Counted from the first letter of the stretch, positions 52,025 through 62,452 are shown. The stretch: 64,000 nt of DNA from Muribaculaceae bacterium (GCA_014867205.1 WGUO01000003.1:1-64000), one strand, 5' to 3'. The notes: a model not told the origin generated them from the letters alone. Numbers and translations: made by a program.

Positions 52025-54367
52025 ATGAAGAACTTAGTCATAGTCGAGTCTCCGGCAAAGGCAAAGACGATAGAGAAATTTTTAGGACCCGATTATAAGG
52101 TGATGTCGAGTTTCGGACACATACGTGACTTGCAGAAGAAAGGCATGAGCGTAGATGTCGAGGGAGACTTCACGCCCAAATATGAGATACCTGCAGACAA
52201 GAAGGACCTTGTCAGGAAACTTAAGGCGGCTGCCGGCGAGGCGGAGACCGTGTGGCTTGCGAGCGATGAGGACCGCGAGGGAGAGGCGATAGCGTGGCAT
52301 CTCTACGAGGTGCTGGGCCTGAAGCCTGAGCACACGCACCGCATAGTCTTTCACGAGATCACGAAGCCGGCGATACTCAACGCCATAGCCAACCCGCGCA
52401 AGATTGACATAGACCGTGTCAACGCGCAGCAGGCGCGTCGTGTGCTCGACCGGATTGTGGGCTTTGAACTGAGTCCGGTGTTGTGGAAGAAGATAAAGCC
52501 GGCTCTCTCGGCCGGCCGCGTGCAAAGCGTCGCCCTGCGTCTGGTGTGCGAGCGCGAGAAGGAGGTGTCGGCGTTCGTTCCCGAGTCGTTCTATCGTGTT
52601 GGGGCACAGCTTAAGACCCTCGCCGGTGCAGGCTTCAAGGCCGAGAGCCCCCGTCGCTTCGACAGCGGGGAGGCGGCCCGTGAGTTCCTGACGACATGTT
52701 CTGATTCGGTCCTTAAGGTGACCGATGTGGTCAGCAGACCGGTCACCCGGCGCCCCGCGCCGCCGTTCACCACGTCGACGCTGCAGCAGGAGGCTGGCCG
52801 TAAGCTCGGTTTCCCGGTCAACACGACCATGCGAATCGCGCAGAAACTATACGAGGAGGGTCACATAACCTACATGCGTACTGACTCAACCAATCTCTCC
52901 GAGCTCGCCCTGCGCGACATTGCAGGCGAGATCACGGCGGCCTATGGCGAGTCTTATCTCGAGACGCGACGCTATCACACCCACTCCAAGGGGGCGCAGG
53001 AGGCTCACGAGGCCATCCGTCCGACCTACGTGTCCAAACGTTCGGTGGGAGGGACTGCCCAGGAGCAGAGACTCTACGACCTGATATGGAAACGGGCCGT
53101 GGCATCACAGATGAGCGAGGCCCGGCTGGAGAAGACCAATATAGACATTGCCGTAGGCGACAGCGGGGAAATCCTCCGGGCCACCGGCGAGACACTCGTG
53201 TTCGAGGGCTTCATGAAGGTCTATGGAGCAAGCGTCGACAACGATGAGGCACCGGAGAATGCCGATGACACGCTGTTGCCCCCCATGAGCCGGGGCGACG
53301 AGGTGACAGCCGCGGTTGTCACCGCCACCGAGCGTTTCACACAGGCTCCGGCCCGCTACTCAGAGGCTACCCTGGTGCGCAAGATGGAGGAACTGGGAAT
53401 CGGACGTCCGTCGACATATGCGCCGACCATCTCGACCCTGCAGGGCCGCGACTATATAACCAGAGGGGAGAGCGAGGGCACACCCCGCGACTACCGCGTG
53501 CTGATTCTTACTGGGCATGATATCACAGAGGAAGACCGCACCGAGCGCTACGGCTCGACGCGAGGCAAACTCGTACCGACCGACGTGGGCATGGTGGTCA
53601 ACGAGTTCCTGACAGAATATTTCCCGGATATACTTGACTATGGATTCACAGCCCGTGTCGAGGAGAAATTTGACGAGATAGCCGAGGGCAAGTTGCCCTG
53701 GCAGACCGAGATGAAAGAGTTCTACGGAGGCTTCCATCCCTTTATCGAGCAGGTCGAGACGATGCGCATGGACCATAAGGTGGGCGAGCGCGTGCTGGGC
53801 ACCGATCCGGCCAGCGGGCGACGCGTGTCGGTCAAGATAGGCAGATTCGGCCCGGTGGTGCAGGTAGGTGAGGTCACCGACGACGAAAAGCCCCTCTTCG
53901 CCAGCCTGACCGAGGGCCAGAGCCTTCAGACCCTCACGCTCGACGAGGCCCTGAAACTGTTTGAGCTGCCACGCAAGGTCGGAGAGTTCGAAGGCTCCGA
54001 TGTGACGGCCGCCATCGGGCGATTCGGCCCCTACATCAGGCATGCCGGCGCATTTGTCTCAATACCGAAAGACATGGCGCCACAGACCATAACCCTGCAG
54101 GAGGCTGTGGCCCTTATCGAGGCAAAGCGGGCCGAGGAGGCCAACCGGCTCATCAAGACATTTGACGAGCTGCCCGGAGTCGAGGTGCTCCGCGGACGTT
54201 TCGGCCCATATATCGCCTATAGGAAGGAGGGGGCAAAGAAGGCTGTCAACTACAAGATTCCCAAGGAGACAGATCCCGCCGCTCTGACAGCCGACGAGGT
54301 GCGTCACCTGATGGAGGCTCAGGATGCTGCCCCCAAGAAGCGTCGCACCTCCAAGTCGTCAAAATAA
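52025..54367 (+). CDS. topA: DNA topoisomerase I
   Basis: A 780-residue type IA topoisomerase. The Toprim domain opens with VIVESPAKAKTIEKFLG and includes SDEDREGEAIAWH. The active-site tyrosine is Tyr283 in YMRTDSTN. After the core (about 590 residues) come C-terminal repeat domains with the GRFGP motif repeated (IGRFGPVVQ, IGRFGPYI, RGRFGPYI) instead of the Cys4 zinc fingers of enterobacterial TopA, as in other Bacteroidota. It relaxes negative supercoils by single-strand passage. Its own promoter and a strong terminator make it monocistronic. Confidence 0.96.
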   Translation: MKNLVIVESPAKAKTIEKFLGPDYKVMSSFGHIRDLQKKGMSVDVEGDFTPKYEIPADKKDLVRKLKAAAGEAETVWLASDEDREGEAIAWHLYEVLGLKPEHTHRIVFHEITKPAILNAIANPRKIDIDRVNAQQARRVLDRIVGFELSPVLWKKIKPALSAGRVQSVALRLVCEREKEVSAFVPESFYRVGAQLKTLAGAGFKAESPRRFDSGEAAREFLTTCSDSVLKVTDVVSRPVTRRPAPPFTTSTLQQEAGRKLGFPVNTTMRIAQKLYEEGHITYMRTDSTNLSELALRDIAGEITAAYGESYLETRRYHTHSKGAQEAHEAIRPTYVSKRSVGGTAQEQRLYDLIWKRAVASQMSEARLEKTNIDIAVGDSGEILRATGETLVFEGFMKVYGASVDNDEAPENADDTLLPPMSRGDEVTAAVVTATERFTQAPARYSEATLVRKMEELGIGRPSTYAPTISTLQGRDYITRGESEGTPRDYRVLILTGHDITEEDRTERYGSTRGKLVPTDVGMVVNEFLTEYFPDILDYGFTARVEEKFDEIAEGKLPWQTEMKEFYGGFHPFIEQVETMRMDHKVGERVLGTDPASGRRVSVKIGRFGPVVQVGEVTDDEKPLFASLTEGQSLQTLTLDEALKLFELPRKVGEFEGSDVTAAIGRFGPYIRHAGAFVSIPKDMAPQTITLQEAVALIEAKRAEEANRLIKTFDELPGVEVLRGRFGPYIAYRKEGAKKAVNYKIPKETDPAALTADEVRHLMEAQDAAPKKRRTSKSSK

Positions 54368-54405
54368 GGCTGAATATCAAAATTACGTTGAATACCAGAT
54401 ACATG

Positions 54406-54440
54406 AGCCGTCTGCAACTGCTGCAGGCGGCTTTGTTTTT
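54406..54440 (+). terminator. Intrinsic terminator of topA
   Basis: An 11-bp stem (54406-54416 with 54422-54432, one G-T pair), 5-nt loop and a TTTGTTTTT tail, 39 bp past the stop. Confidence 0.88.
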
Positions 54441-54489
54441 AGGTGTTAGGTGTTAGGTATTTAGGTGTTAGGTATTTAGGTGTTAGGTG
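54439..54489. repeat. Seven short tandem repeats, TTAGGTG/TTAGGTAT
   Basis: Seven contiguous 7- or 8-bp units immediately after the topA terminator. The pattern is that of a slippage-prone microsatellite. The remaining DNA to 54616 shows nothing else recognisable. Confidence 0.85.
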
Positions 54490-54616
54490 TTGTCGGTTGG
54501 TGTCAAAGTGCGGACCCGATAAACCCGGAGGTTTCATCTCTTGTTATTAGGAGAAAGGGGTCCCGGCGCAGGCGGGGAAATGCCGCGTGCGGCGAGGGAT
54601 TCAGGATTCCACTGAT

Positions 54617-57600
54617 ATGAAAAACACAGATGGGAGCAGCAGGTGGCCGGTCAGGATACTCAAATGGACCGGACTGACGATTGCCGGCATAATCGTGCTG
54701 GGGGTGCTGGCGCTATGCGGCGTCACGCTGTGGCTCACTCCCGGGCGTCTCACGAGGATAGTCAACGAGGAGGCCTCGCGTGAGCTCAGCGCCGATGTGC
54801 GGGCTGTCAATGTCAGGTACACGCTCTGGAGCACCTTCCCCCATCTATGTGTCGAGATGGACTCCCTGAGGGTGCGCAGCAGGAATTTCGACAGCGTGCC
54901 GGCACCTGTCAGAAAGCAACTGCCTGACAGCGCGGACTTCCTGCTCTCGACAGCCGGAATACGCGGCGGCATAAACCTGCTGAAGCTTATCGGCGGCCAA
55001 TACTGGCTGCGCGACGTCACCGCCGACTCTCTTCGGGTGAACCTTGTGGCGGTCAACGACACCCTTAACAATTATGACATAGTGCCAGGTTCGGGCCGCT
55101 CAAAAGTGCCTTACTTCCGTATCGACGGCCTGAGACTGGGGGGAGTGGGAGACGTGTCATACAGGAGTCTTGCCACCGATACTCGAGCCGGAATAAGCCT
55201 TTCTGGTGCGTCGCTCGAGCCAAGGGGGGAGCGCGACGAGTACAACCTGCGGCTTCTGGGTCGCATCTCAGCAGAGAGCGACGGACTCGCGATATTACAC
55301 GAGTTCCCGGTCGAGCTCAACGGTGATGTACACCTCCGGTTCCGTCCGTTCGGCATATCCACCACCGACTACCGCATTAACCTCGGGGAGGTAAAGGGAC
55401 GTATGTCGATGGATGTCGATCTGGGGGGCGAGATGCGCCTCAACAACTTCAACTACCGGCTCGACAACGTGACACTGACAGACCTGATGCGGATACTACC
55501 TCCCGGCAATTACCCGATGCTCCGCAATCTTCGGGCCGACGTCGGCCTTGACGCCACGGCGCGCCTCACCACCCCCTATCGGTTCTCATCGACGGCTCTC
55601 CCGTCGGTCCGGGTCGATTTCCGGGTGTCAGACGGAGCGGTCTCGTACCTGTTCTCAGACAGCGAAAGGTGTACTTTGAGCAATATCGGCCTGAACGGGC
55701 ACTTTGTATTCGACGGCCGGAATCCGTCGGCGTCATACGTCGACATACCCGATATGCATGTCGAGGGACCGGGAGTAGACCTTGACATGAATGCCCGGGT
55801 GACCGGCCTGACCGAGGTCCCGGTGGTCGATGCCTGTGTAAGGGTAAGAGGAGACCTCGGCGAGCTCTCGCGCGGTGTGGCCGTGCTGAGGCCCTACGGG
55901 CTGCGTGGTGACATTGATGTCGACGCCGGGGTTCGTTTCCGGATGGAGGGCAAGACGCTCTATGGCACACTTCTCGATGTCAGGGCGAGGTCAGGAAACC
56001 TCGGTATGAATTACGGCGGCTGCCGCGTCGATGCGGCCGGACTCGATATCTCGACCAGCGAGCGGTATGCCGACGCCCTGTCACGCGACGCGGTGCTTCA
56101 CTATGTGCCGCTCAGTCTGGACATAAGTGCCGACATGGCGCGGGTGAGCGACACGGGAGGCCGCGCTGAATATGGGATAAACTCGCTGAAGGCGCGGGGC
56201 ACCCTGAGCCGTCAGGGTAGGGGCCGGGTCATACGCAGCATGGATATAGGCATAACGGGGGCCGGCTTCGACATGCGCTCGGAGGGGACGCATATCAGTC
56301 TCGGCAATCTTGACATGCGTCTGGCAGCCTCAAGATTGAGCGCTCCTCAGAAGACAGCCCCGTTCGCCGCTCCGGCGAAATGGAATGCCGACGCGCGGAC
56401 ACTCGGTTTCGCGGCTCACACCCCGGAGTACATACAGGTCACGGTACCGGACGCACTTCGGCAACTGATGGAGAAATGGCAAGGGCGTCTCGATGTGAGG
56501 ATTGAGAGCGGGGAGGCAAAGGTGTCCGGGTTCCCGTCGGTCAACCGTATGCGCGGTCTCGACCTCACGGCGACATTCGATTCGGTGGTGGTGCGCAGGG
56601 TATCGCTCAGTTCGGGCGACACGCGGGGTGATTTGAGCGCCTCGGTCAGCAACCTGCGGCAGTTCCTCGGTACGCCGGGGCCGTCCCCGCTGTATGTTAA
56701 TCTTGATGTCGCGCTCGACACGGTCCAGATCAACCAGCTGGCGCGTGCCTACACCGACGGTCATCCCAACTCCGCGATAGCGCGTGGCGACAAGGAGGCA
56801 ATGGCTGAGGGAAATGACTCCACTGCGATTCTGCTGCCACGCAACATGGTGGCCGACATACGCGCCACCGCCATGCAGACCCGCTACATCAACCTGCACC
56901 TGTATGACCTGATGACGCGGGTGCGTCTGGCCGACGGATGCGCCGAGGTCGACACGCTGCACATATCCTCTGACTTCGGGCAGGCCGCCCTCAACCTGCA
57001 TTACGACACCTCCGACCTTCAGGACATGAACATGAAGGCGCATCTCGACATAGACAGCGTCAATGTGGTCAACTTTTTCGCCAACTTCCGGAAACTGCTG
57101 CTGATGATGCCGGAGATGAAGAACCTGTCGGGGATGCTGTCGGCCGACGTCAGTGGAAGCCTGGACATCTTCCCCAGCATGTACCTCAACGTGCCGTCGT
57201 TGCGGGCCGAGGCTATCGTGGAGGGCCGCGACCTGAAGGTGCGTCAGAACAAGTTCATCAGGCAGGTCACCAGAATGCTGATGATACGCGACAAGTCTGA
57301 CCTGAGTATCCGCGACATGAGGGTTCATGCCGGGGTACACAGCAACCTGCTCGAGGTGTTCCCGTTCACCTTCGAGATGTGCAGCTACAAGCTGCATCTG
57401 ATGGGACTGAACAACTTCAACGGGGACATGTACTATCATATAGGCGTTGACGACTGGCCTCTGAGACTGCCTTTCGGCATAAATATAAAAGGCCATTATC
57501 ATCATCCCGTCCTGCGCTTTGGGGGCAAGGAATGGCATGATGATAATGGAGCCGGAATCACAGCCGGAGTCATGGACTACGACCGGGTGAATGTCGTGCG

Positions 57601-57661
57601 CATGGCGCGCAGGTATATGGGAGAGTTCGTCCACACGGCAGCCACCTATATGGGGAACTGA
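54617..57661 (+). CDS. AsmA-family inner-membrane protein
   Basis: 1014 residues from the ATG at 54617; a GTG at 54587 is possible but adds ten unlikely residues. An N-terminal transmembrane helix (about 15-40) precedes a very long beta-rich periplasmic region, as in AsmA/TamB-like proteins. AsmA-typical segments are LTPGRLTRIVNEEASRELSADV after the helix and NLSGMLSADVSGSLDIFP near the C-terminus. Such proteins form hydrophobic grooves linking inner and outer membrane and are proposed to carry lipids. The stop faces the metG stop 23 bp away. Confidence 0.85.
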   Translation: MKNTDGSSRWPVRILKWTGLTIAGIIVLGVLALCGVTLWLTPGRLTRIVNEEASRELSADVRAVNVRYTLWSTFPHLCVEMDSLRVRSRNFDSVPAPVRKQLPDSADFLLSTAGIRGGINLLKLIGGQYWLRDVTADSLRVNLVAVNDTLNNYDIVPGSGRSKVPYFRIDGLRLGGVGDVSYRSLATDTRAGISLSGASLEPRGERDEYNLRLLGRISAESDGLAILHEFPVELNGDVHLRFRPFGISTTDYRINLGEVKGRMSMDVDLGGEMRLNNFNYRLDNVTLTDLMRILPPGNYPMLRNLRADVGLDATARLTTPYRFSSTALPSVRVDFRVSDGAVSYLFSDSERCTLSNIGLNGHFVFDGRNPSASYVDIPDMHVEGPGVDLDMNARVTGLTEVPVVDACVRVRGDLGELSRGVAVLRPYGLRGDIDVDAGVRFRMEGKTLYGTLLDVRARSGNLGMNYGGCRVDAAGLDISTSERYADALSRDAVLHYVPLSLDISADMARVSDTGGRAEYGINSLKARGTLSRQGRGRVIRSMDIGITGAGFDMRSEGTHISLGNLDMRLAASRLSAPQKTAPFAAPAKWNADARTLGFAAHTPEYIQVTVPDALRQLMEKWQGRLDVRIESGEAKVSGFPSVNRMRGLDLTATFDSVVVRRVSLSSGDTRGDLSASVSNLRQFLGTPGPSPLYVNLDVALDTVQINQLARAYTDGHPNSAIARGDKEAMAEGNDSTAILLPRNMVADIRATAMQTRYINLHLYDLMTRVRLADGCAEVDTLHISSDFGQAALNLHYDTSDLQDMNMKAHLDIDSVNVVNFFANFRKLLLMMPEMKNLSGMLSADVSGSLDIFPSMYLNVPSLRAEAIVEGRDLKVRQNKFIRQVTRMLMIRDKSDLSIRDMRVHAGVHSNLLEVFPFTFEMCSYKLHLMGLNNFNGDMYYHIGVDDWPLRLPFGINIKGHYHHPVLRFGGKEWHDDNGAGITAGVMDYDRVNVVRMARRYMGEFVHTAATYMGN

Positions 57662-57684
57662 CGCGAGGATTCACGTCGTCGGCG

Positions 57685-59721
57685 TCAGCCGACCTGTGCG
57701 CCGGGAGCGACCGGCCCGGTGGGGCCGACCACCGTCAGAGTGCCGTCGGGATTGACTGCCGAGAGAATCATTCCCTGCGACTCGATGCCCATCATCTTGC
57801 GCGGCGGGAAATTGGCGATGAAGCAGATATCCTTGCCTACGAGCACGGACGGGTCCTCATAACTCTGGGCGATGCCGCTCAGGATAGTGCGCCGGCCCAT
57901 GCCGTCCTCGATGAGGAACTGCAGCAGTTTCTTGGACTTCTTGACCTTAGAGCATTCGAGCACCTTGCCGACACGAATGTCGACCTTCTCAAAATCCTCG
58001 AACGGGCAGTCGGGCTTCACGGCCTCGGGCTGCCATGCCTGAAGCTCGTTGGCCTTCTTGGTGTCGAGCAGTTTCTGCACCTGAGCCTCGATCTTGTCAT
58101 CCTCGATCTTCTCGAAGAGGAGTTCGGGCTGACCGATCTTCGCGCCGGCCGGGATGATGTCAAAACGGCCGAGCATATCCCACGAGATCTTGTCGATGCC
58201 GAGCATCTTGAGAAGTTTCTCCGACATGAAGGGGAGGAACGGCTCGAAGGCGACAGCAAGGTTCGCGCAGGTCTGGATCGCGGTATTGAGGATTGTGGCT
58301 GTGCGGGCCATGTCGGTCTTGGCTACCTTCCAGGGCTCGGTCTCCTGGAGATACTTGTTGCCGGCGCGGGCCATATCCATTGCGACGCGCAGGGCCTCGC
58401 GGAAGTGGAAGTTCTCAAGGGCGTCGGTCATCTCCGACTTGAGTGTGTTGATCTCGGCGATGAGTGCGTTCTCGGCCTCGGTCAGTTCGCCGGCGGCGGG
58501 AACCTCACCGCCGAAATACTTGTGTGTGAGCACTACGGCGCGGTTTACGAAATTGCCGAGGATAGCCACAAGTTCATTGTTGTTGCGGGCCTGGAAGTCG
58601 CGCCATGTGAAGTTGTTGTCCTTGGTCTCGGGTGCGTTGGCCGTGAGCACGTAGCGGAGGGTGTCCTGCTTGCCGGGGAAGTCCTGCAGATACTCGTGAA
58701 GCCATACGGCCCAGTTGCGCGAGGTCGAGATCTTGTCGTCCTCAAGGTTGAGGAACTCGTTGGCGGGGACGTTGTCGGGCAGGTTATACGAGCCGTCGGC
58801 CATCAGCATCGAGGGGAACACGATGCAGTGGAACACGATGTTGTCCTTGCCGATGAAATGTATCATGCGGGTCTCGGGGTCCTTCCACCACTTGGTGTAG
58901 TCGTCGCCCACGAGGTCGATTGTGTTGGAGATGTATCCGATCGGTGCGTCAAACCATACGTAGAGCACCTTTCCGTCGGCACCCTCGACAGGCACGGGGA
59001 TACCCCAGTCGAGGTCGCGGCTCACGGCGCGGGGCTGCAGCCCGAGGTCGAGCCATGACTTGCACTGGCCGTAGACATTGGGCTTCCACTCCTTGTGCTC
59101 GTCGAGGATCCACTTCTCAAGTCTTGGCTGCCACTTGTCGAGCGGCAGATAGTAATGCTTGGTCTCGCGGAGCACGGGCACACTGCCTGTGATGGTCGAG
59201 TGCGGGTCGATCAGGTCAGTGGCGTTGAGCGATGTGCCGCATGACTCGCACTGGTCGCCGTAGGCGCCCTCGGCGCCGCAGTGGGGGCACTTTCCGGTGA
59301 CGTATCGGTCGGCCAGGAACTGTCCGGCCTCCTCGTCGTAGAGCTGCATCGAGGTCTTCTCCACGAACTCACCCTTGTCATAGAGGCGGCGGAAGAATTC
59401 CGACGCCACGCGGCGGTGCGTGTCGGAGGTGGTGCGTCCGTAGACGTCGAACGAGATCCCGAACTCTGCGAACGAGTCCTTGATGATGTTGTGATATCGG
59501 TCCACGATATCCTGGGGTGTGACGCCCTCCTTGCGGGCCTTGATTGTGATAGGCACTCCATGCTCGTCGCTGCCGCCGATCATCAGCACCTCGCGTCCCT
59601 GCAGGCGCAGGTAGCGGGCATAGATGTCTGCCGGGACATAGACACCGGCGAGATGGCCGATGTGTACGGGTCCGTTGGCATACGGTAGAGCGGTCGTGAT
59701 AAGGGTTCTTTTGAATGACAT
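57685..59721 (-). CDS. metG: Methionyl-tRNA synthetase
   Basis: 678 residues starting at 59721; the upstream in-frame stretch overlaps a terminator and the tRNA gene and is rejected. Class I signature motifs are PYANGPVHIGHLAG near the N-terminus and KISTSRN, the KMSKS variant. A zinc-knuckle region CPHCGAEGAYGDQCESCG lies in the connective peptide. The C-terminal 100 residues form a Trbp111-type tRNA-binding OB domain (EKVDIRVGKVLE, SKKLLQF). It charges initiator and elongator tRNA-Met. It follows a tRNA-Pro gene on the same strand, separated by an intrinsic terminator. Confidence 0.96.
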   Translation of the reverse strand: MSFKRTLITTALPYANGPVHIGHLAGVYVPADIYARYLRLQGREVLMIGGSDEHGVPITIKARKEGVTPQDIVDRYHNIIKDSFAEFGISFDVYGRTTSDTHRRVASEFFRRLYDKGEFVEKTSMQLYDEEAGQFLADRYVTGKCPHCGAEGAYGDQCESCGTSLNATDLIDPHSTITGSVPVLRETKHYYLPLDKWQPRLEKWILDEHKEWKPNVYGQCKSWLDLGLQPRAVSRDLDWGIPVPVEGADGKVLYVWFDAPIGYISNTIDLVGDDYTKWWKDPETRMIHFIGKDNIVFHCIVFPSMLMADGSYNLPDNVPANEFLNLEDDKISTSRNWAVWLHEYLQDFPGKQDTLRYVLTANAPETKDNNFTWRDFQARNNNELVAILGNFVNRAVVLTHKYFGGEVPAAGELTEAENALIAEINTLKSEMTDALENFHFREALRVAMDMARAGNKYLQETEPWKVAKTDMARTATILNTAIQTCANLAVAFEPFLPFMSEKLLKMLGIDKISWDMLGRFDIIPAGAKIGQPELLFEKIEDDKIEAQVQKLLDTKKANELQAWQPEAVKPDCPFEDFEKVDIRVGKVLECSKVKKSKKLLQFLIEDGMGRRTILSGIAQSYEDPSVLVGKDICFIANFPPRKMMGIESQGMILSAVNPDGTLTVVGPTGPVAPGAQVG

Positions 59722-59748
59722 ATGATGATGTTTTTGGATTTTGCAGGG

Positions 59749-59786
59749 GAAAAAAAGAGGCCGGGGAGCCTTGCGGCTCTCCGGCT
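59749..59786 (-). terminator. Terminator of tRNA-Pro (CGG)
   Basis: An 11-bp GC-rich stem (59760-59770 with 59775-59785, one mismatch), TTGC loop, and on the minus strand a CTCTTTTTTTCCCC tail. It separates the tRNA from metG. Confidence 0.85.
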
Positions 59787-59791
59787 TCCTG

Positions 59792-59865
59792 TCGGGGTGA
59801 GGCGACTCGAACGCCCGACCTCTACGTCCCGAACGTAGCGCGCTAACCAACTGTGCTACACCCCG
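59792..59865 (-). tRNA. tRNA-Pro (CGG)
   Basis: Acceptor stem CGGGGTG with CACCCCG, anticodon stem CTACG with CGTAG around TTCGGGA giving anticodon CGG, and the T arm GCGTTCGAGTCGC. CCA is not encoded. A second proline isoacceptor, TGG, lies at 44145-44219. Confidence 0.94.
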
Positions 59866-60210
59866 ATTTCCTTTGTGACTGCAAAGTTAGTCAAAAAAAT
59901 CATAATGCGCAAGTTTTTAGACCTATAATTTTTGATTTAATTTTTCGGAAATGGCTCCGTGAAATGTTGTGGCGTGATGGCCCGTAGTGATTCCGGGCTG
60001 TCTGTCCGGCTGTCTGACGGGAGCTTTTTTCTTTTTTGTTGCTTTTTAAGACAAAAATGGCTATTTTTGTGTTTTGAGTATAAGAAGGCTTCAACTCACC
60101 TGAGAAATCCCGGGGAAGGGCGTGGAGACGACACTTCCGTATGAATTTCCACAACCGGAATGCAGATGAATGCCCGGGAGGGGGAGCGAGGCGACAAAAT
60201 AACCCAAGAT
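59866..60210 (+). promoter_or_regulatory. 345-bp gap with rnr promoter
   Basis: TATTTTTG at 60062-60069 matches the -7 consensus; a TTG at 60037-60039 lies 22 bp upstream as a weak -33. Transcription from about 60076 would give a 135-nt leader for rnr. The remainder of the gap shows nothing else recognisable; the divergent tRNA-Pro promoter must also lie here. Confidence 0.5.
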
Positions 60211-62436
60211 ATGAAGAAAGGCAATAGTGGCGGAAAGCGTATGCGCAAGCAGGACCTTCTGCAGAAGATAGTGGAGTTTCTCCAGAACCAGAGCAAACAG
60301 AGTTTCAATTACAAGCAGATAGCGTTCGGCATCGGTCTCGAGAAGACATCGCAGCGCATGGACGTGCTCAACGCTCTCGACGAGCTCGTGGCGGCCGACG
60401 ACATCCTTGAGGTCGATCTGGGCAAGTACAAGGCCAAGAGCAACCGTGGCGTGGAGAGCATCGGCTACTTCGTGCGCCGCAGCAACGGCAAGAACGCCGT
60501 TGTGATTGACGAGGAGATGATCATGGTGGCCGAGCGCAACTCCATGCATGCGCTTAACGGCGACAAGGTGCGCGTGGTTGTCTCGGCGGCCCGCAAGGGC
60601 CAGGACCCCGAGGCACGTGTCATCGAGATCGTGGAGGCCAAGGAGCAGCAGTTTGTCGGCACCATCAAGATTGACAAGAACTATGTCGCGCTCGTCTCGG
60701 ACTCGAAGTTCCTGGCCGCCGACATCATCATACCCCGCGGAAAACTCAAGGGTGGCAAGAATGGCGACAAGGCGGTTGCCCGCATCGTGCAGTGGAAAGA
60801 CGACGAGATGAACCCGCGCGGCGAGATCATCGACATACTCGGCGTCAAGGGGGAGAACAATGCCGAGATGCACGCCATCCTGGCTGAGTTCGGACTTCCC
60901 TACAAGTACCCCGAGAATGTCGAGAAGGCCGCCGAGCGCATAGACGCGGGCATTACACCCGAAGAGGTGGCCAGACGCGAGGACTTCCGCTCGGTGACTA
61001 CCTTCACCATCGACCCCCGCGACGCCAAGGACTTCGATGACGCCCTCTCTATCCGCCAGCTTGCCAACGGCAACTGGGAGGTGGGAGTGCATATCGCCGA
61101 CGTGACGCATTACGTGCATCCGGGCTCCGTCATAGACAAGGAGGCCCAGAAACGCGCCACAAGCGTATATCTCGTAGACCGCACAATCCCGATGCTGCCC
61201 GAGCGACTCTCGAACGGAATATGCTCGCTGCGCCCCAACGAGGAGAAACTGACCTTCTCGGCCATATTCGAGCTCGACGCCAAGGCCAACGTGCTCAACA
61301 GCCGCATAGGACGCACCGTGATATGCAGCGACCGCAGGTTCACCTACGAGGAGGCTCAGCAGATCATCGAGACCGGGCAGGGTGAGTATGCCCGCGAGCT
61401 CGAGGCACTGAACGGACTGGCCAAGGAACTTCGCCGCCGTCGCTACCAGCAGGGCGCGCTGGAGTTCGACCGTGCCGAGGTACGCTTCGAGATAGACGAG
61501 AACGGAAAGCCGACTAATGTATACTTCAAGGAGTCGAAAGACGCCAACAAGCTTATCGAGGAGTTCATGCTCCTCGCCAACCTCACCGTTGCCGAGTCTG
61601 TGGGTAAGGTGTCGGGTCACAAGAAGGCGAAGACATTCGTCTACCGGGTTCACGACAATCCGGACCCCGAGAAGATAGGCAACCTGTCGCTGATAGCCTC
61701 TCGCTTCGGCTACCGCCTCGTCACCGACGGAAGCACACGCGAGGTCAACAAGAGCGTGAACCGCCTGTTGCGCGACGTCAAGGGAAAAGGGGAGGAGAAC
61801 ATGCTCTCTATCCTTGCGATCCGTTCGATGGCCAAGGCCGTCTATACCACCGACAATATCGGCCACTACGGACTCGCGATGCCCTACTACACGCACTTCA
61901 CGTCGCCGATACGCCGCTATCCGGACATGATGGTCCATAGGCTGCTGGCCAAGTATGCGTCGCCCGGCTCGCGCAGCGTGGATAAACTAAAACTCGAGGA
62001 GGAGTGCCGTCACGACAGCGACATGGAGCAGCTTGCCGCCAACGCTGAGCGTGCCTCCATACGCTACAAACAGGTGGAGTTCATGAAAGACCGTCTGGGC
62101 GAGATATACGAGGGAGTGATATCGGGCGTGACAGAGTGGGGTTTCTATGTCGAGTTGACCGAGAGCATGTGCGAGGGACTCGTGCCGATCCGCGACCTTG
62201 CCGATGACTACTATGACCTTGACGAAAAGAACTACTGCCTGATCGGGCGTCGCCACGGCGTGCGCTATACCCTTGGCGACCAGGTGCGCGTGCAGGTGGC
62301 TCGCGCCGACCTCGAGCGCAAGCAGCTCGACTTCGCGCTTGTCGACGACAAGGGCAATCCCAACAAGCCTCTTGAGGCCCGCAAGCCCGGCAAGCGTCAT
62401 GAGCCCAAGGGCAAGAGAAGAAGAAAACAATCTTAA
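60211..62436 (+). CDS. rnr: Ribonuclease R
   Basis: 741 residues from ATG 60211; an in-frame ATG at 60160 is an alternative. The order is that of RNase R: a winged-helix N-terminus (RKQDLLQKIVEFLQNQSKQ), cold-shock-like domains, and the RNB catalytic domain with DPRDAKDFDDALS (catalytic Asp cluster), GSVIDKEAQKRATSVYLVDR and HFTSPIRRYPDMMVHR. A C-terminal S1 domain (GVISGVTEWGFYVEL) and a basic tail ending in KGKRRRKQS complete it. It degrades structured RNA 3' to 5' and takes part in RNA quality control. A 615-residue open frame on the opposite strand is a shadow. Confidence 0.95.
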   Translation: MKKGNSGGKRMRKQDLLQKIVEFLQNQSKQSFNYKQIAFGIGLEKTSQRMDVLNALDELVAADDILEVDLGKYKAKSNRGVESIGYFVRRSNGKNAVVIDEEMIMVAERNSMHALNGDKVRVVVSAARKGQDPEARVIEIVEAKEQQFVGTIKIDKNYVALVSDSKFLAADIIIPRGKLKGGKNGDKAVARIVQWKDDEMNPRGEIIDILGVKGENNAEMHAILAEFGLPYKYPENVEKAAERIDAGITPEEVARREDFRSVTTFTIDPRDAKDFDDALSIRQLANGNWEVGVHIADVTHYVHPGSVIDKEAQKRATSVYLVDRTIPMLPERLSNGICSLRPNEEKLTFSAIFELDAKANVLNSRIGRTVICSDRRFTYEEAQQIIETGQGEYARELEALNGLAKELRRRRYQQGALEFDRAEVRFEIDENGKPTNVYFKESKDANKLIEEFMLLANLTVAESVGKVSGHKKAKTFVYRVHDNPDPEKIGNLSLIASRFGYRLVTDGSTREVNKSVNRLLRDVKGKGEENMLSILAIRSMAKAVYTTDNIGHYGLAMPYYTHFTSPIRRYPDMMVHRLLAKYASPGSRSVDKLKLEEECRHDSDMEQLAANAERASIRYKQVEFMKDRLGEIYEGVISGVTEWGFYVELTESMCEGLVPIRDLADDYYDLDEKNYCLIGRRHGVRYTLGDQVRVQVARADLERKQLDFALVDDKGNPNKPLEARKPGKRHEPKGKRRRKQS

Positions 62437-62452
62437 ACAGCAACTCAATATC

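Noticed and set aside
56330..57634. 434-residue open frame on the minus strand
   Set aside because: Antisense to the AsmA-like gene, rich in His and Val as expected for a shadow.
60091..61938. 615-residue open frame on the minus strand
   Set aside because: It is fully antisense to RNase R; GC-rich codon bias of the real gene keeps the opposite frame open.
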